Positions 12,222 through 23,860 of a stretch of DNA of 64,000 nt are shown one piece after another; positions within the stretch are counted from its first letter, which is position 1, and each line of letters opens with the position of its first letter. Under the pieces are notes generated by a model, which saw only the letters and a list, made by a program, of their open reading frames with translations, made no database searches and was not told the origin of the DNA. Location: assembly GCA_905116865.2 (NCBI GenBank), contig CAJHNH020001575.1, positions 12,501 through 76,500 of the forward strand, given 5' to 3'. Source of the DNA: Candidula unifasciata (taxonomy: Eukaryota > Mollusca > Gastropoda > Stylommatophora > Geomitridae). Both the position numbers and the translations under genes were made by a program.

Positions 12222-12365
12222 GATCGCCTGGTTGATATACCACTCGTGAGAGAACTCCGGGTCGTCCACCATACCCTCTCTGGCTGCTATCTTCCCTGTC
12301 ACACTCTCGTCCATCACTTCCCTCTTGACGCGATTCAGTAGCTGCTGCTGCTCAGCGAACACAAC
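12222..12365 (-). CDS. Proprotein convertase exon: prodomain cleavage site and start of S8 catalytic domain
   Basis: A 144-nt exon, 48 codons, phase 0 at both ends, with acceptor ACACGCACAG and a perfect GTAAGT donor. It opens VVFAEQQQLL, equivalent to the conserved V-x-WAEQQ of PC1 and furin. It continues NRVKREV, where R-V-K-R is a canonical primary autocatalytic prodomain cleavage site. After a short variable linker comes DPEFSHEWYINQ, matching the DPxxxxQWYL motif that starts the mature subtilisin-like domain. Splicing the preceding exon (14416-14520) to this one gives DDHR followed by VVFAEQQ, the family order. The 7.8-kb intron that follows holds the 4-kb 35-bp minisatellite, a dispersed repeat copy and a decayed LINE. 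The internal methionine within the open frame is not the start of the protein. Confidence 0.9.
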
Positions 12366-12377
12366 CTGTGCGTGTCA

Positions 12378-12760
12378 GAGAACATGTCAGATCTCAGAGA
12401 ACATGTCATATCTCAGAGAACATGTCATATCTCAGAGAACATGTCATATCTCAGAGAACATGTCATATCTCAGAGAACATGACATATCTCAGATAGCATT
12501 CAGCTAATTGGTGTTTCAGAACACATGACACATGCTAGAGCACAAGACACATGTCAAAGCACATGACACATGTCAAAGAGCATGACACCTGTTGGAGAAC
12601 GCGAAACATGACACCGGTCAGAAATAATGACACATCTGAGAAAATATAAAACATCCCAGATGACATGCTATAGCTGTTGTGTCATAGCATGTGACACACG
12701 TCGGAGGACATGACACATCTTTGAGAACTTGACACATCGATGAAAACATAGATGATGATG
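12378..12760. repeat. 19-bp array with a degenerate continuation
   Basis: Six near-identical 19-bp units marked by AGAACATGTCATATCTCAG occur at about 12378-12500. Looser copies follow, containing ACATGACACATGTCA and often palindromic around ACATGT. The array starts about a dozen bases upstream (in gene sense) of the convertase exon acceptor. Confidence 0.8.
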
Positions 12761-13197
12761 GTGGTGATGATGATGATGATAGGGATTATTTCTGAATAAA
12801 TGATAAGAAAATTCTGACACTAGTTAAAGAAAAGGATCTTCACACTATAACTAGGAAACTCGCGGATGGAAAACCACTGGGGGGGGGGGGGAGGGGGGTG
12901 TTCATGGGGCGGTGGAGGGGAAATTACCTCCCACCCCGGTTTCCCCTCCCCACAACACACACACACATACACACACCTAAACACACACACACACACACAC
13001 ACACACAACCGCACAGAAGCAGGACAACGTAACTAGCCTCATGATACTAGTTGGTGGATACAGTCGTGTCTGTGGCTATTGGATCCTTTTTCCTTGTCGT
13101 TCAGACTCCAGGTCACAGCTTTTGCCTTAGTGAACTCATTCCTGGGTATAAACTTGACTGCCCTCACTCTGATTTCTTGTTGTTATTGTTGTTGTTG

Positions 13198-13240
<43 letters not shown>

Positions 13241-13392
13241 CAATTTAAACTATAAAAATTTTTTTAAGCTAAAACCTTTGTTTTCACAAAAATAATGGAA
13301 GTGTTTAATTGTACGACTACACATTAAAATCAATAATGGCTAAGAGGTTGTCTAATAATTTCACCTGTTGTTTATTGCTTGGAATGGTTGTT
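12761..13392. other. Intron spacer with microsatellites
   Basis: Contains a GATGAT patch (about 12750-12780), poly-G (12880-12898), a CA run (about 12955-13008) and a TTG/TTA run (13172-13240). It lies in the 2-kb convertase intron. No exon was seen. Confidence 0.6.
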
Positions 13393-13660
13393 AAAAGGCC
13401 CTTTTCCACGCTTACAGGCGTACTGGACCTAAAGGGTGAGACCTATATTTTATAGATCAATCAATACTCGGTATGTGGTACGATTAGCATATCGCAAGTC
13501 ACATTTACTTCCCAGGAACTTTCATCTGCCACAGATTTAAGGCTGGATCCACCTGGGAGCCAAGGTCATTTTTGAAAACAGTCCAGCACAGTCCGGATTT
13601 AAACCCGCGAACTTCGGATCCGCATTGGAGCATCTTGCGGCTAAACAACGAGGGCTCTAT
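13393..13660 (-). mobile_element. tRNA-derived SINE, most complete copy (family copy 2)
   Basis: On the minus strand a decayed tRNA-like head ends in a B-box-like GCGGGTTTAAATCCGG. The body contains GGCTCCCAGGTGGATCCAGC and TTCCTGGGAAGTAAA, and the 3' part contains AAATATAGGTCTCACCCTTT. Three other copies in the window share the body or 3' part. It sits in the convertase intron between 12365 and 14416, in the gene's orientation. Confidence 0.7.
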
Positions 13661-13844
13661 TCGAATGTTTGTGGTGCAGTTAATTGTCTGTCCTGCTGAC
13701 GGTGAGCCCCACGCCTACGCGCTACACGTGAGTATTGACAAACTTATCGACGCAATGGGGCTATCACAATTGTCTGCTGTGTACATGAATTATATTTATT
13801 GGCGCTAATAAACGATATAATCACACCGAGACCGTGCTCATCGC

Positions 13845-13918
13845 CTTCTACAGAGTGGAAATAGATCAAATATTTAGAGTTAAACCTAAACATTTGATCT
13901 ATTTTCACTGTGTAGAAG
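13845..13918. repeat. Near-perfect inverted repeat (hairpin)
   Basis: Arms at 13845-13873 and 13890-13918 are reverse complements with two mismatches over the core, bounded by CTTCTACA and TGTAGAAG and containing ATAGATCAAAT / ATTTGATCTAT. The loop is about 16 bp. It could be a fold-back or MITE core, or an RNA hairpin if transcribed. Confidence 0.8.
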
Positions 13919-14415
13919 TGACAATAGATCAAAATGCTATGGGGAAAAATCACTGATTGATTCATGCTATGTTAAAGCAGGAAAGTAAAATTAAATGACC
14001 CTTTTCCTCGCATTTTGGTAGTATTGTATGGTATTTGATCGTCTGAGTTTGTCGAAACCTAACAGTTTACCGGCCTGACACATATTGACGATGATAAGGG
14101 GCCGACCGTGACATCCTTTACCTATTTAAAGTTCCTCATAGAGGATGCTCTTGTGGACTCTACCGCCATTCGTGTGTGTTCTAGCCATGCGAAGACTGGG
14201 TAATGAGAAAACTCTTGTAATATCTGTTCTGTCTAATACCTGGTGTCTTCATGTGTCGCCATTTACTGCCAAGTATTTGTTTTAGTAATTATAGCATCGG
14301 ATAGCTCTATTCAGTTGTTTCATGAACAAGAACGTACACAGAAAGTTGATCAACTTCACAATGAGCACCCATGTTGCCCAGTGAGAAGCTGAAAGGTGAG
14401 ATTGCAGTTACTCAC
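13919..14415. other. Intron sequence, no gene seen
   Basis: Unique sequence directly downstream (in gene sense) of the convertase exon at 14416. No further exon or repeat was recognised. Confidence 0.4.
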
Positions 14416-14520
14416 TCGGTGGTCATCAGTGAGCGACCTGGTGCGGTCGGTAGCTGCTCGGCGCGACCGGTGAGGGGTGTCTGTTCGCCTCAAGGCGTAA
14501 TGATCTGGGAGACTAAGTGA
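14416..14520 (-). CDS. Proprotein convertase exon: second half of prodomain (PC1/furin-like)
   Basis: A 105-nt exon, 35 codons, phase 0 at both ends. On the minus strand it is preceded by a pyrimidine-rich acceptor ending TCTGTTTCAG and followed by the consensus donor GTGAGT. The peptide begins SLSLPDHYALRR, continues HRSRRAA and ends SLTDDHR. This matches the part of the furin/PC1 prodomain running from the hydrophobic LENHY-type segment through the secondary RSRR cleavage site to the DDDR that precedes the WAEQQ segment. The prodomain of these enzymes acts as chaperone and inhibitor of the protease in the ER and Golgi. The next exon on the minus strand, at 12222-12365, continues the alignment with no gap. 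The intron positions on both sides resemble those I recall for vertebrate PCSK1. The exon upstream, with the signal peptide and first half of the prodomain, was not found. A furin rather than PC1 assignment cannot be excluded. Confidence 0.85.
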
Positions 14521-14964
14521 CTGAAACAGAATGCTCAAGTGTAAGTTAATGCAAGAGAGTTTGAACGATTACGTTGACAAATACATAAGTTGAGGATTAG
14601 AAGAGAGGACCGCTGAGGCGTGACCGAGTATATGTGTTAATGAGTGGATATGTGAGTACGAGAATAAATGAGTCAATACGCGAGTCTTTAGAAGATTGTA
14701 TTGAAAAGGCAGTGTGGGTGGGGAAACGATGAGTTTGTGAGTGGACGAGTTAGTGTGAGTTATTGGTTGAGTGTCCGAGAGTCAAAATTGGTTGAGTGAG
14801 TAAATGTATAAGTCTTTAAGTGCTCACTTTTATAACCGAATAAGTGACCAAAGGGGTGAGTAGATGAATGATGGAGAGTAGGTGACCAAAGGGGTGAGTA
14901 GATGAATGATGGAGAGTAGGTGACCAAAGGGGTGAGTAGATGAATGATGGAGAGTAGGTGACAA
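14521..14964. repeat. Degenerate GTGAGT-rich sequence leading to a 38-bp array
   Basis: From about 14845 to 14960 there are three almost identical 38-bp units (GGTGAGTAGATGAATGATGG). The preceding 300 bp has looser, related GAGTGAGTGG-type words and may be its decayed ancestor. Confidence 0.7.
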
Positions 14965-15345
14965 GGTGAATTAGCACGTGTGCTATTGAGCTGGTTAGTT
15001 AGGGTGGCGACGAAGATGTGGCTCTTCAGAGGAATGTTAAGAATCCCTTGGACGGCCAGAGCAACTATCGAGGATTGCTTGAAAGAAGCTAATGAAAGCA
15101 GATCAATATTTACTGCTGTAAGGAAAATACAAGCACTGTTATTTGGTTTGGTCATGAGTTGGGATGCTATCAAGAATATTGTAACGACTGGAAAGATCAA
15201 CGGTAGAAGAGGCAGACCAAGAGAGAAGATGATGGATGGCTTGCGACTGTGGCACGAAGGGATATTCAGAGGACAAGAAACCAAGATCAGTGAAGATGAA
15301 TGAATGTCTACGCCACTTGGCAGGGTACGTGATGATGATGAAAAT
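14965..15345 (+). mobile_element. RTE-like LINE 3' fragment with GAT tail
   Basis: An open frame reads KMWLFRGMLRIPWTA, then IFTAVRKIQALLFGLVMS, then IVTTGKINGRRGRPREKMMD, then GLRLWHEG. This is the MWFLRRMLRIPWT...GHVMRR...VTTGxIxGxRGRGRxREKxLDGL series of an RTE-like LINE. The element ends in a GATGAT-rich tail. The same family recurs at 58745-59035. Confidence 0.8.
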
Positions 15346-15429
15346 GATAATGATGATGATGGTGCTTTGAGGAGTAAAGGATAGAATGTGCAAATGTGGA
15401 GCTTAGAAAGTTAGTCACAGATAAATGAA

Positions 15430-16195
15430 TCATTTAGAGATGACATAAATAAACAGATGAATGAATGACTGAGAGATTGCGTCAATAAACAGATATGTGA
15501 ATGAATGAGAGATGACGTAAATAAACAGATATGTGAATGACTGAGAGATGACGTGAATGAACAGATATGTGAATGGCTGAGAGATGACGTAAATAAACAG
15601 ATATGTGAATGGCTGAGAGATGACGAAAATAAACAGATGTGGGTGACTGAGAGAAGACGTGAATAAACAGATTTGTGAATGACTGAGAGATGACGTAAAA
15701 ACGCAGATATGTGAATGACTGAGAGATGACGTGAATAAACAGATATGTGAATGACTGAGAGATTGCGTCAATAAACAGATATGTAAATGACTGAGAGATG
15801 GCGTAAATAAACAGATATGTGAATGACTGAGAGATGACGTGAATAAACAGATATGTAAATGACTGAGATATGACGTATATAAACAGATATGTGAATGACT
15901 GAGAGATGACGTGAATAAACAGATATGTAAATGACTGAGAGATGACGTGAATAAACAGATATGTGAATGACTAAGAGATAGCGTCAATAAACAGATATGT
16001 GAATGACTGAGAGATGACGTAAATAAACAGATGTGGGTGACTGAGAGAAGACGTGAATAAACAGATTTGTGAATGACTGAGATATGACGTAAATAAACAG
16101 ATAAATGAATGACTGAGAGATGACGTGAACAAACATATAAATGAATGACTAAGTGATGACGTAAACATACAGATACATGAAGGACTTATGCTCAT
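15430..16195. repeat. 36-bp minisatellite, about 21 copies
   Basis: Units contain GAATGACTGAGAGATGACGT and AATAAACAGATATG. The period is mostly 36 bp (12 codons), giving a long spurious minus-strand frame. Confidence 0.9.
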
Positions 16196-16550
16196 CCCTT
16201 CATCTGGCGGGGTGGGGGAGGGGGGGGGGGAGGGGGTTGATGGAAGGATCCAGGGAGACCGTAGTTACCTCAGGGGCAATGTGAAGTAGCTGCTTTAAAA
16301 ATAAAAAATAAAATAAGAGGGTGGTATGTGTAAACAGGTAGAAAAGAATATAACGATTTTGAAGACTGTTCGTATGCGTTTCTTCTGTTGTGTAACACAG
16401 TGGTAAAGTCATAGTTATTAGCTCATTTCTTTAAAACACACAATATCAGTTATAAGCGGCCAGGGAAACAGTTACCTGTCTCCAATTTTAGACAACAAAT
16501 GAATCGTTAAGAAAAGCCACTAACCATCAACATTTATTCATAACTGGTTC
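16196..16550. other. Spacer with poly-G, no gene seen
   Basis: A poly-G block lies at 16200-16240. The rest is unique sequence. Confidence 0.4.
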
Positions 16551-17085
16551 AGGACTGGTGGAGAGACACCGAGAGGAAGGCACAGTCATAAATAGCTAAG
16601 GAATACTGTCAGGACTGGTGGAGAGACACCGAGAGGAAGGCACAGTCATAAATAGCTAAGGAATACTGTCAGGACTGGTGGAGAGACACCGAGAGGAAGG
16701 CACAGTCATAAATAGCTAAGGAATACTGTCAGGACTGGTGGAGAGACACCAAGAGGAAGGCACAGTCATAAATAGCTAAGGAATACTGTCAGGACTGGTG
16801 GAGAGACACCGAGAGGAAGGCACAGTCATAAATAGCTAAGGAATACTGTCAGGACTGGTGGAGAGACACCGAGAGGAAGGCACAGTCATAAATAGCTAAG
16901 GAATACTGTCAGGACTGGTGGAGAGACACCAAGAGGAAGGCACAGTCATAAATAGCTAAGGAATACTGTCAGGACTGGTGGAGAGACACCGAGAGGAAGG
17001 CACAGTCATAAATAGCTAAGGAATACTGTTAGGACTGGTGGAAAGAGACCAAGAGGAAGGCACAGTCATAAATACCTATATAATC
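16551..17085 (+). repeat. 60-bp tandem array grown from a LINE 3' end
   Basis: Nearly nine copies with an exact 60-bp period and almost no divergence, marked by AGGACTGGTGGAGAGACACC. The last copy passes without a break into a LINE 3' end (17086-17245). The encoded QDWWRDTERKAQS resembles QDWWKE in the 368-601 LINE end, so the unit derives from LINE coding sequence. Confidence 0.9.
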
Positions 17086-17245
17086 TGGCCAAACGGATGA
17101 CGAGAAGAAAACCTCAAACAGATCCGTGATAATGGTGATTATGTGAGAAAGCCAAACCTGACAAGCTAAACTTACTGGCACGGCACATAATTGTGATGAT
17201 GATGACGACGACGATGGTGATGATGAGGATGATGATGATGATTAC
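17035..17245 (+). mobile_element. LINE 3' end with GATGAT tail
   Basis: Runs from a diverged last 60-bp unit through TTACTGGCACGGCACATAAT into a GATGATGAC-rich tail. The terminal words match the LINE end at 368-601. Confidence 0.65.
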
Positions 17246-18554
17246 AGTGATAACTAAATCTATGGAATATCTATGGACGTTAATCCGGTTAAATGATCTA
17301 CTAAATCCTTTAATCTTGAGTAGGTTTTTTTTTTTTTTTTTTGGAGTGCATTAAGTATTTAACCAGCTATTCCCAAACAGTACACCACAGGCCCACAGGG
17401 CTCCACGTGGGTAACCCAACTAATTATCCCCCTAAGATTATCTTTCCTGAACTGCAGACCATAGTGTCATGAAATGGTTAGGTCATTTTAACTGAGAAGA
17501 TAAAGGGGAATTAACTTGGTCAAGTAGGAAACACAATGGCTTCATTGACCGTCTTTTCACACCTTGACAGATTAGTTGTAAACTAGATTGGGCCACTTAA
17601 GAATGTTTGCTCGAGGGATGTCAGTCCAGAATTGACTGACAGGCACCTTGTTAGCTAATTTGATCTGCAAGGTACTTCTGGGGCGTGGCTTAGATCTTCT
17701 CTAGTTGGACAGGGTAATACTAGAAAGGGGAGGAGTTTGATTTGGACGATAGATTGATACTTATACTGCTAGCATTTTAGATTTACCTTATAGTGCTGCC
17801 AGCAAAGCCACAAACTCAGACCTACAGTAGAAAGTATTTCTCACTGGTTGAGACTTGTTTGGCAATTGCTGGAACGTTTCCGGCTCCCGTCGGGGTGAAG
17901 ACGTCTGCTCTGATAGAATTAGATTGTCATATGCACAAACCTACGTTGTGGGAGATCGGCAAGCTGGGAACAAGCAGGAAACAGGCGTAGAACAGGCGGA
18001 GAAGAAGCTGGAAGAGGTGGAAAAGCTTGACAGTGCCTCACGGCTGTCAGAGGTTCTATATGAAAGTTACGTTAACATCTTTTTCGTTAACTCATCACCA
18101 TCATCACACCACTCTAACCCCAGGTGCTGTTTTCTAGCTGAAGCATCTCATCACTATCATACTATTAGCCAGTCACTGTTTGTGTAAACACACAAAACTG
18201 ACGAATTGCATTTAACTGATTGTTAGTAAATAAATTTGTATGTCAAGTTTTATACTACATCGTTTGTTAAATTGCAAGTGTATTCAGGCTCATTAATAAT
18301 TCTATACCAGGAGAGGAGAAAGTCGGAGGGGTTAACTGTGTATTTTGATATCTCATTGGGTTCATCTTGATATCTATCTATCCCTTCTCCTACTCCTGTG
18401 GGTACTAGTGTAGCTGTTGTGTATTTCTTGGATATCCAGGATTTTGTCTGAGAACAACGTAGCTCGGATAATAGTCTAGTTTCTCAGACAGAGGTGAAGT
18501 GTTGAGAGGAAAAATTCCTACTCATCACAAAAGCATCAATCCACTTAGGACCCG
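17246..18554. other. Unique sequence, no gene established
   Basis: About 1.3 kb with a poly-T run near 17325. A 110-codon open frame (17855-18187) contains QAEKKLEEVEKLDSASRL, but has no splice context and no recognised family. Confidence 0.35.
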
Positions 18555-19190
18555 CGACACTTATCAACATGTAGATCCAGTCTTATCAACATGTAGATCT
18601 AGCCTTATCAACAGGTAGATCTAGTCTTATCAACATGTAGATTTAGTCTTATCAACATGTAGATTTAGTCTTATCAACAGGTAGATCTAGCAAATCAACA
18701 TGTAGATTTAGTCTTATCAACATGTAGATTTATTCTTATCAACAGGTAGATCTAGCCTTATCAACATGCAGATCTAGTCTTATCAACATGTAGATTTAGT
18801 CTTATCAACAGTTAGATCTAGTCTTATCAACATGAAGATCTAGTCTTATCAACATGTAGATCTAGTCTTATCAACATGTAGATCTAGTCTTATCAACATG
18901 TAGATCTAGTCTTATCAACATGAAGATCTAGTCTTATCAACAGGTAGATCTAGACTTATCAACATGAAGATCTAGTCTTATCAACAGGTAGATCTAGCCT
19001 TATCAACATGAAGATCTAGTCTTATCAACAGGTAGATCTAGCCTTATCAACATGCAGATCTAGTCTTATCAACATGTAGATTTAGTCTTATCAACAGTTA
19101 GATCTAGTCTTATCAACATGTAGATCTAGTCTTGAAGAGAAATCAAGAAAGAAAGGTAGATCTAGTCTTATCAACATGTAGATCTAGTCT
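18555..19190. repeat. 22-bp minisatellite, about 28 copies
   Basis: Units read TTATCAACATGTAGATCTAG plus TC, with the 8-bp palindrome TAGATCTA in most. It abuts the CT microsatellite that follows. Confidence 0.95.
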
Positions 19191-19255
19191 TCTCTCTCTC
19201 TCTCTCTCTCTCTACGTCCCTCTCTTTCTGTCTCTGTCTCTCTTCTCTCTCTCTC

Positions 19256-19318
<63 letters not shown>

Positions 19319-19375
19319 GCGTCTTTGTATCTCTGTTTATCTTCCTGTCGCTGTCTCTCTGTCTCTACCTAGTTC
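19191..19375. repeat. CT microsatellite
   Basis: Long CT runs with occasional GTCT, producing a spurious Ser/Leu-rich open frame. Confidence 0.95.
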
Positions 19376-20025
19376 CCTCACTCACAAACTCACAATATTT
19401 TTAATGGTTTTATAATATTTCCACATCTCCATATGTTTCTTCTTTTTTCTTTCTTTTTCTGTTTTTTATCTCCAAAGGAGCGTAGGCTCCCAACCAAATA
19501 ACGCTACCATATCCTAACATCTACCATTGCGTGCTGCTCACTCGACGTACTCAACGTTTTTTTCGACTTCACTCTTGAACTCCTCACTCCCCTTCCGCCA
19601 TACACACATACACACACAAACTCTGTGTGTATGTGTGCGTGTGCTTAATTTCCATTGCCTTGCGGGTTCCAGGGCAAGGACATACTGTTTATGACGGTGG
19701 TCACAGGCATGGGGCGTGACGAAGTTATGTGGTGGGGGGGGGGGGAAGGGGGGGTTGAAAGTTAGTACATCTGTACATGTAATAAATTATTATACTTTCT
19801 TTAACAAAATTTAATTTAATTATACACAAAATCTGTTTGAAAACATTTTAGGACAAGGACGTTTTCGTTGTCACGAGCAGTTTATAAATCTACCGTTAAA
19901 AATTCTTCATCTATTTGGTTTTAGAAAATGTCAGGTTGAAATGCCGGAAGGCAAACTAACAGACAGACAAGCTGGACGCAGACAGACCGACACAGACAAG
20001 CAGACAGACAGGAAGGCGGCAGGAT
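19376..20025. other. Unique spacer, no gene seen
   Basis: Contains short CA/TG runs near 19600-19640 and poly-G at about 19733-19752. Nothing coding was recognised. Confidence 0.4.
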
Positions 20026-20205
<180 letters not shown>

Positions 20206-20211
20206 AAAGGA

Positions 20212-21000
<789 letters not shown>

Positions 21001-21001
<1 letters not shown>

Positions 21002-21719
21002 TGGAAGACAAACAAACAGACAAACGTACCGTTAATATAGGCTGGCAAAAAGACAAAGATGAAGATCTTTTCTACAAAAATCTGTTACTGGAGAGCTAAT
21101 TTGAACCGGATAGCAAGAATCAGCTGGTTTAACCTGAGGGTTGGACACGTCTTCTATATATCCACTATGCTAGTCTAACCTGTTGAACACGTCTTTTATA
21201 CATCAGCTATGCTACGATTTGCCTACACATCTTCGCGGCTAGATCTTCTCCTTCTACAATGTAATGACTTCTATAAATGCAGTTTTATGTGCACGCGCAT
21301 ACAATTGTATTGATTACCTCCCAGTAGGACCAGAATGTCACCACATTAAAAGATCTAAATTTACACCTATTTATTATCAAAGATAAAGTGAAGGTATTAG
21401 AAAACACACCAGACAACAGAAAACTGGAAAATGGGTAAACATTTAAAATCACGAAATTAAAGTGAGACGTGCGACATCCGCAAATTCAGAAGTTTCGTGG
21501 TAACAAAAGGAACCAAGCGAAGAGGTCCTAGCGAAAGTGTGTAGGGGAGAACATGGCTGATGAGAGAAACACACAAGAAACAAATTAAGAATAGTGGACC
21601 CATGAAAAATATGTCTTTTAAGTTTTCCGCCCTGGAATGCAATCTGCAGACTTAATAACAGTTCAGGGATGTTAATTAAACGGCTGCACAAACGGAAAAG
21701 CCCGTTCAACCGTTTAGCC
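21001..21719. other. Unique spacer with a short imperfect duplication
   Basis: Around 21135-21215 a segment marked by GACACGTCTT / GAACACGTCTT and CTATGCTA occurs twice. The rest is unique and no exon was seen. Confidence 0.4.
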
Positions 21720-21990
21720 CAGTAGTCGGCAAACGCGGCTCGGGAGCCGCATTGGGTTCTTTAGCGACCTGCGTGTGGCTCGCCCAGTCGGCCACAAATC
21801 GGTTTTGACTCCGAATAACATGGTTCTTGATAGGTTCTTAAAAAGAAAGTTGGCTCTCCAGAAAAACTGTAATCGTCCTGCTGCTGATTTGTTGCTCTTT
21901 CGATTGAAGAGTGTGTTGACCACTGGGCTCGTCCTACAGCTCAGTTATACTGGAGGCTCCACACAACGGTTAGCAAATAGCCTGTAGTCC
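21720..21990 (+). mobile_element. hAT-like transposon end, partial
   Basis: Begins CAGTAGTCGGCAAACGCGGC followed by a GAGCCGC motif and TGTGGCTCGC. This resembles the terminal sequence CAGTGGTCGGCAAAC with GAGCCGC/GCGGCTC words of hAT elements. The opposite terminal inverted repeat was not found, so it is a fragment or a chance likeness. Confidence 0.4.
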
Positions 21991-22059
21991 GGTGTGGGTG
22001 GGTGTGAATGGAAGAAGTCAGTGCTGTGAAGATTATACTAGAGGAGTGTCGTGATTCTG

Positions 22060-22102
22060 GCAGGGGGGCGGGCGGGGGTGGGGGCGGGGGGGGGGCGGGG
22101 GT
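22060..22102. repeat. G-rich tract
   Basis: Runs of G interrupted by C and T, with several G-runs of four or more, could form a G-quadruplex on this strand. Confidence 0.7.
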
Positions 22103-22149
22103 GTCGATACAGGACTATGAGGGAAACACATGAAATGCGAGTATCATGG

Positions 22150-22500
22150 GAGCAGACACACACGCCATGTGAAGGTACACACACGTCATGTGAAGGTACA
22201 CACACGCCATGTGAAGGTACACATACGCCATGTGAAGGTAAACACACGCCATGTGAAGGTACACACACGCCATGTGAAGGTACACACACGCCATGTGAAG
22301 GTACACACACGCCATGTGAAGGTACACACACGCCATGTGAAGGTACACACACGCCATGTGAAGGTACACATACGCCATGTGAAGGTACACACACGCCATG
22401 TGAAGGTACACACAGGCCATGTGAAGGTACACACACGCCATGTAAAGGTACAAACAAACCAGGTGAAGGTACACACAAGCCAAGTGATAGTACAAACAGA
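22150..22500. repeat. 21-bp minisatellite, about 16 copies
   Basis: Units contain CACACGCCATGTGAAGGTA. The 7-codon period keeps four frames open. Confidence 0.95.
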
Positions 22501-22686
22501 CAACATGAACTCTGTGGCAACCAGCTCAGTTTATGCACAAGCTGAGGTCAGTCGCCATCAAGGTGTTCCAGTAGATGATCTGAACTATTTACAATGTCAG
22601 TCCCAAACAGAGCGTAATTGAGCTTTCTTTCATGCTTACTCACCTGTGACACGGGCTATTCTATGTTAGAGGGGTGTCACGTTGAT

Positions 22687-22740
22687 CTGCTGCTGCTGCT
22701 GCGGCTGGCGATGCTTCATGCTAGCAGCAGCAGCAGCAGT
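22687..22740. repeat. Inverted CTG/CAG trinucleotide hairpin
   Basis: Five CTG-type triplets are followed 20 bp later by six CAG triplets, forming a short perfect stem. An apparent donor GTGAGTAAG on the minus strand lies just upstream (about 22640), but the frames around it are closed. Confidence 0.7.
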
Positions 22741-22939
22741 AATGTTGAAATGTTTGGCTATACTTAAATTGTGATCCATGATATGCTGGACTATTCGTAC
22801 ATTGTTGAGCTTTCTCATTTCGAGCGGATTGCTCAATTTTTTCTCTGGGCGTACTCTCTAATAAAATGTATGCTCTATGTATCCAGAAATCTTGAATTGT
22901 TAACCCTTTGGTTCGGTACAGGTCCGTCTGTACATAGGC

Positions 22940-23655
22940 CCTTCTTCGGTACATTTTGGAGGATTCCCCTTGAAAATAGGAAGCGTTTTCATGTTGCATT
23001 GTGTGACATTTTAATATGCTTACAAAGTCCGGTGTTCTAAAATTATTCGCATTACAAATCGACAAGCGGATATTGTGAAGCGGATATACAAAATTTCCAA
23101 ACATTGCTGCTAGATTACAGCGCTTTTAATTTAAACTCACGGGAGACAGTGGTGTTGTGATGTGTGTGTCACTGTTTCTAGTCAGTAGTTTGGATTTTTG
23201 GGAACTGGCTGTTTATTCTTTTTCTACTTTGAATGTAGAAATCTTACTTTTGGGGAAAATAAAAACAGATAATTTAGAAGCCATATCTAGAGAATATCGA
23301 CTTTTGTCAGGTGCAAACTATCTTGTGTTGGAAGAAAACTATTGTTTTCATACTGACTGCATAAATGGTGCAACCACACTGTAGATAAATTGTGTCAAGA
23401 TATTTCGGAGCTCTGGGTAAGTGCATAAAAACAATATTTAATTGACTAACTAACCTCTCACAGTAAGTCACTCTTTGCCTCTTTACTAATTGTTGACTAA
23501 CAGTATAATTATATCTTGTAGCAGTACACTAATGATATTAATCCTTAACCATTTGACTTATTGTTAATTTTTGTAAATTGTCCTCTGTTTCATGAACACT
23601 GGCTGTAAACTCTGGCTGAAACTTCTGGTTGTTCATCTACTTCTTATGCATAGTT
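22940..23655 (-). mobile_element. Dispersed repeat, copy B (inverted partner of 6590-7485)
   Basis: The reverse complement of this segment matches copy A over its length with scattered substitutions and small indels. Shared words include GCAAACTATCTTGTGTTGGA (plus-strand reading) and GACATTTTAATATGCTT-like sequence. It has one copy of the 115-bp segment that is tandem in copy A. No coding capacity. Confidence 0.75.
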
Positions 23656-23739
23656 ATTTATAAATAAAGAAGGCTGTGGTTCGGTACTTTGGATATTGCA
23701 ACCCTTTAGTCTTGATTCTATGATAGATACAGTAAATCT

Positions 23740-23860
23740 GGGGGGGGGGGGGGAAATGCGGCTTTTCTGACTACCCCCGGGCGTAAACCCGGAATACAAG
23801 GAGTTCGTCACCCGGTCGCCGCGCAGTCAGGTTTAGCCAACTGTGCTAGCGAGCTGTGCT
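23740..23860 (-). mobile_element. tRNA-derived SINE head
   Basis: On the minus strand TAGCACAGTTGG fits the RNA polymerase III A box. About 50 bp later CCGGGTTTACGCCCGG fits a decayed B box inside a T-arm-like palindrome. The head is followed on that strand by a poly-C run (plus-strand poly-G at 23741-23753). Confidence 0.5.

Noticed and set aside
22600..22660. Minus-strand donor GTGAGTAAG at about 22640
   Set aside because: All frames before it are closed within a few codons. It could only be an untranslated exon, for which there is no other support.
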